From: Vulcanimicrobium winogradskyi
Lineage (GTDB): Bacteria; Vulcanimicrobiota; Vulcanimicrobiia; Vulcanimicrobiales; Vulcanimicrobiaceae
Reading direction: 5' to 3'
DNA length: 64,000 nt
Assembly: GCA_003134965.1 (NCBI GenBank)
Contig: PLDA01000003.1
Coordinates: 744,001 to 808,000, forward strand
The notes below the pieces were generated by a model that saw nothing but the letters and a program-made list of their open reading frames with translations, ran no database searches and was not told the DNA's origin. This document shows positions 61,108 through 64,000 of this stretch, piece by piece. Numbering within the stretch: position 1 is the stretch's first letter; each line of letters begins with the position of its first letter. The translations under genes and the position numbers were made by a program.

Positions 61108-62783
61108 AGGTCGACCTGTCGCGGGTGATGTTCGCGCTCGCCGTGCTGGCGCTGGTCGCGATGGTCGTGCTGCCGGTGGGCTGGCTCGTCGTCACGAGCC
61201 TGAGCGGGCCACACGGGCCGACGCTCGACAACTTCGTCACGCTGTTCACCGACGCAACGATGATCCGCCCGTTCCTGATCACGCTGGGAAGTTCGGCCGC
61301 CGTCGCTCTTTTGTGCGTCGCGGTCGCGGTGCCGATGGGCTGGTGCGTCGCACGGACCGACATGCCGCTGCGCAGCCTGGTCCGTATCCTGGTGATGGCA
61401 TCCCTCGTGACGCCGCCGTTCCTGGGTGCGATCGCGTGGGAGCTGCTCGCCGCGCCGAACACCGGCTTCCTCAACCAGTTCGCGCGCGTGGCATTGCACC
61501 TCGATCGCTCCGTACACCTGTTCAACGTCTATTCCGTCGCCGGGCTCACGTTCGTGAACTTCCTCTACACGTTTCCGTACGCGTTCGTCTTCGTCGCGAA
61601 CGCGCTCGAACGGATCCCGGCCGATCTCGAGGATGCGTCCGCGATCCTGGGCGCGCACCCCGCGCAGACGGCATGGCGCGTGACCCTACCCTTGATCTTG
61701 CCCTCGATCCTCGCCGGCGCGCTGATCGCGTTCCTGCAGTCGATGACGGTGTTCGGCTCAGCGGCCGTGCTCACGCTCCCGGCCGGTTTTCACACCATGA
61801 CGACGCGGATCTGGAGCCTGTTCCAGTTTCCGCCGAAGCCGGCACTCGCGGCCGCCGCGTCGATGCCGATGCTGCTGCTGACGCTCGCGCTGCTGCGTGC
61901 CCAGCAGCTCGTGCTGGGCCGAAAAGGCTACGCGCTCGTCGCCGGCAAGGGAGCGCGGCGCACGATCGCCCGGCTCGGCGCGTGGAGATGGGGCGCGCTC
62001 GCGTTCTGCGGGTTCGTCCTGCTCAACGCGATCGTGCTCCCGTACGGAGCCTTGCTCGACGCCGCCTTCGTGAAGATCGCGCCGGCGCTGCCGACGTTCG
62101 CCAACCTCACGCTCGCGCACGTACACTTCGTCTTCTTCCAGCTCGATGCCACCCCGGTCGCGCTCTGGAACACGATGATTCTGGCGCTGGGCGCAGCGAC
62201 GATTGCGACCGCGCTCGCCTTCGTCGTCGGTTATCTGGTCGCCCGGCGCACCGTTCCGGGGTGGAACGTGCTGAGCTTCCTCGCGAGCGCCCCGATCGCG
62301 ATCCCGAGCATCGTGCTCGGCGTCGGACTCTTTCTGGCGTACACGAGGCCGCCGCTGCTGCTGTTCGGAACGCTCTGGATCATGCTGATCGCGTTCGTCA
62401 CGATCGAGTTTCCGGCGGCGTACCAGCAGCTCGTGGCGGTCGCGTCGTCGATCCACCCGGAGCTCGAAGAGGCAGGGCGGCTGCTGGGCGCAACCCCCCT
62501 GCGCGTCCTGTGGGACATCACCGCGCCGCTCATGCGCAGCGGAATCGTCGCCGCCTGGTGCTTCGTCTTCATCGGCGCGATCCGCGAGATCTCCGCGGCG
62601 ATCCTGCTGTTCACCGCACCGACGCGAACGATCGCCGTCGTGATCTACGATCTCAACGAATCCGGCGACACCGGCAGCATCGCCGTGCTGGGCTTGCTCC
62701 TGATGATCGTCACCTTCGCCGTGCTGGCCCTCGCCAACCGCGTGCCCGTGATCACCACCGCGGCCGAAGAATACCGCGCGTGA
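61104..62783 (+). CDS. ABC transporter permease, iron(III)/thiamine type, two fused membrane domains
   Basis: 559 residues. Two BPD-type permease halves, each with about six TM and an EAA loop: EDASAILGAHPAQTAWRVTL in the first and EEAGRLLGATPLRVLWDITA in the second. Such fused permeases (FbpB/ThiP class) import iron, thiamine or related substrates with a periplasmic binding protein. The ATPase gene follows at 63867. The binding protein is outside the window. ATG 61104 overlaps the oxidoreductase stop (ATGA). Confidence 0.9.
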   Translation: MKVDLSRVMFALAVLALVAMVVLPVGWLVVTSLSGPHGPTLDNFVTLFTDATMIRPFLITLGSSAAVALLCVAVAVPMGWCVARTDMPLRSLVRILVMASLVTPPFLGAIAWELLAAPNTGFLNQFARVALHLDRSVHLFNVYSVAGLTFVNFLYTFPYAFVFVANALERIPADLEDASAILGAHPAQTAWRVTLPLILPSILAGALIAFLQSMTVFGSAAVLTLPAGFHTMTTRIWSLFQFPPKPALAAAASMPMLLLTLALLRAQQLVLGRKGYALVAGKGARRTIARLGAWRWGALAFCGFVLLNAIVLPYGALLDAAFVKIAPALPTFANLTLAHVHFVFFQLDATPVALWNTMILALGAATIATALAFVVGYLVARRTVPGWNVLSFLASAPIAIPSIVLGVGLFLAYTRPPLLLFGTLWIMLIAFVTIEFPAAYQQLVAVASSIHPELEEAGRLLGATPLRVLWDITAPLMRSGIVAAWCFVFIGAIREISAAILLFTAPTRTIAVVIYDLNESGDTGSIAVLGLLLMIVTFAVLALANRVPVITTAAEEYRA

Positions 62784-63862
62784 GCCGCCGGTTGCAGCTC
62801 GGCGTCCTGCTCGGTGACGACATCGGGCTCGAGGTCGTCCCCGAAGCGGTCAAGGTCGTCGATGCGGCTGCGCGCGCAACGGGGCTCGCGATCGCGTGGA
62901 GCGAGCTCCCGATCGGGCGCCGCGCATTCGACCGGCTCGGAACGACGCTGCCGAAGGGGACGCTCGAGACCCTCGAGCAGCTCGACGGTTGGATCCTGGG
63001 GCCGATCGGTCACCGCGAGTACCCGAAGGTTCCGGGCGCGATCAACCCGCATCCGATCCTGCGCAAACACTTCGACCTCTTCGCGAACATCCGGCCGGCG
63101 AAGTCGTATCCCACGCTGCCCAGCGTCCATCAAAACGTCGACCTCGTCATCGTCCGCGAGAACAACGAAGGGTTTCAGCCCGACCGCAACGTCGTCGCCG
63201 GCTCCGGCGAGTTCCGGCCGACCGACGACGTCACGATCTCCGTACGCGTCATCACGCGCGCCGGCTCGTCGAAAGTGGCGCGCGCCGCGTTCGAGCTGGC
63301 GCGGACGCGCCGCAAGAAGCTGGCCGCGATTCACAAGGACACGGTCTTCAAACTGGGTTGCGGAATGTTCGCCGAGGAATGCCGTGCGCTCGCAGCCGAG
63401 TATCCCGACGTCGCCTACGAAGAGGTCATCGTCGACACGTTCGCGATGCGCCTGGCGATGATGCCACAGGCCTACGACGTCGTCGTCACCACGAACCTGT
63501 TCGGCGACATCCTCAGCGACGAAGCTGCCGGACTGGTCGGCGGACTCGGTATGGCCCCCGCGCTCTCGGCAGGGCCGCGCCATGCGATGGCGCAGGCGAC
63601 GCATGGTTCCGCTCCGGACATCGCGGGGCGCAACGTCGCCAACCCCTATGCGATGATCGTCTCGGCGCAGATGCTGCTCGACTGGCTCGGCCGCACGAAG
63701 GCCGAGCCGCGCGCGACCGCCGCGGCGCGCGCGATCGAGCGCGCGGTCGATGCGACGATCGCAGCGCGAGACGCGCTGACCCGCGATCTCGGCGGCACCG
63801 CCACGACGCTCGAGATGGGCGACGCGATCGCCGCGCGCGCATCGAAAAACGGAGCGGTCTGA
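62780..63862 (+). CDS. Isocitrate/isopropylmalate dehydrogenase family enzyme
   Basis: 360 residues. The GTG start overlaps the permease stop (GTGA). The motifs fit beta-decarboxylating dehydrogenases: LGVLLGDDIGLEVVPEAVKV, ANIRPAKSYPTLPS, VIVRENNEGFQPDRN, KDTVFKLGCGMF, catalytic Asp in VDTFAMRL and TTNLFGDILSDEAAGLVGGL, then HGSAPDIAGRNVANP. The NEGFQPDRN loop differs from LeuB and Icd, so tartrate/malate-type or another 2-hydroxyacid is possible. Its place inside an ABC operon suggests it works on the imported substrate. Confidence 0.85.
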   Translation: MSRRLQLGVLLGDDIGLEVVPEAVKVVDAAARATGLAIAWSELPIGRRAFDRLGTTLPKGTLETLEQLDGWILGPIGHREYPKVPGAINPHPILRKHFDLFANIRPAKSYPTLPSVHQNVDLVIVRENNEGFQPDRNVVAGSGEFRPTDDVTISVRVITRAGSSKVARAAFELARTRRKKLAAIHKDTVFKLGCGMFAEECRALAAEYPDVAYEEVIVDTFAMRLAMMPQAYDVVVTTNLFGDILSDEAAGLVGGLGMAPALSAGPRHAMAQATHGSAPDIAGRNVANPYAMIVSAQMLLDWLGRTKAEPRATAAARAIERAVDATIAARDALTRDLGGTATTLEMGDAIAARASKNGAV

Positions 63863-63866
63863 CGGC

Positions 63867-64000
63867 GTGGCGACGCTCGAACTGCGCACGGTGGTCAAAC
63901 GCTTCGGCGGCGTGCCGGTCGTCGACGGTGTCGATCTGACGATCCCCGACGGCGCGTTCGTCGCGCTGCTCGGGCCGTCGGGCTGCGGCAAGACGACGCT
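63867..64000 (+). CDS. ABC transporter ATP-binding protein, partial (3' end outside window)
   Basis: Starts with GTG 63867, 4 bp after the dehydrogenase stop. The available 44 codons read VATLELRTVVKRFGGVPVVD and end with Walker A GPSGCGKTT. The GPSGCGKTT form is typical of iron, sulfate, spermidine and maltose type ATPases, in agreement with the fused permease at 61104. The rest lies beyond the window. Confidence 0.93.
   Translation, partial: MATLELRTVVKRFGGVPVVDGVDLTIPDGAFVALLGPSGCGKTT

Overview
The window is high-GC bacterial chromosome in which nearly every base belongs to a gene. Genes are packed into short co-oriented runs with 1-4 bp start/stop overlaps (ATGA, GTGA, TGATG). A TolC-type outer-membrane protein with an HlyD-type adaptor, and M16 and other secreted proteins, imply a diderm cell. 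ClpC, OpcA, a fused transaldolase/glucose-6-phosphate isomerase and a short Gnd are typical of Terrabacteria-type lineages. Together they suggest a diderm Terrabacteria lineage such as Candidatus Eremiobacterota (WPS-2). That placement is inference; no rRNA or ribosomal gene is present. No tRNA, rRNA, CRISPR array, prophage or IS transposase was seen.

Layout. 1-6.4 kb: radA 3' end, an S9 peptidase, glutamate formimidoyltransferase, a secreted M16 peptidase and a broken gene. 6.4-9.7 kb (minus): a GntR/membrane-protein pair with a palindromic promoter-operator, then dapD and a DapC-like aminotransferase. 9.8-18.8 kb (plus): a pentose-phosphate operon tkt, tal-pgi, gnd, zwf, opcA, pgl. 18.9-26.9 kb: a DUF1963 protein, a frame-broken SEC-C gene with intact promoter, RBS and terminator, a TetR/MFS pair, and a TolC/HlyD/TetR set followed upstream by a STAS-LolA-like fusion. 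27-32.2 kb: a beta-lactamase-fold hydrolase and a complete branched-chain amino-acid-type ABC operon.

32.2-33.5 kb is the most unusual part. It holds three diverged tandem copies of one locus. Each has twin GTGGA boxes, a sigma70-like promoter, a hairpin with a compensatory base change and a codon-like 3' tail. Palindromic elements and a dispersed CTTCGACAAGCTCAGG repeat lie between the copies. 33.5-40.5 kb: a His-rich secreted protein, a WYL regulator, an orphan solute-binding protein, a BlaI / M56-pentapeptide sensor pair, and two tandem secreted paralogues. 40.5-48.2 kb (minus): a SNF2 helicase interrupted in its P-loop by a LAGLIDADG intein with class 3 features, ClpC, and a truncated duplicate of the ClpC N-domain. 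48.4-51.9 kb: a second branched-chain-type ABC set lacking its binding protein; the orphan at 35.1 kb is a candidate partner. 51.9-64 kb: a TMEM175-like protein, a MIP18-family protein, a threonine/cysteate-synthase-like enzyme, an acyl-CoA carboxylase (beta, a small extra subunit and a biotinylated alpha), a DUF2442/DUF4160 pair, FabI, a quinone oxidoreductase and an iron-type ABC permease with ATPase around an isopropylmalate-dehydrogenase-like enzyme.
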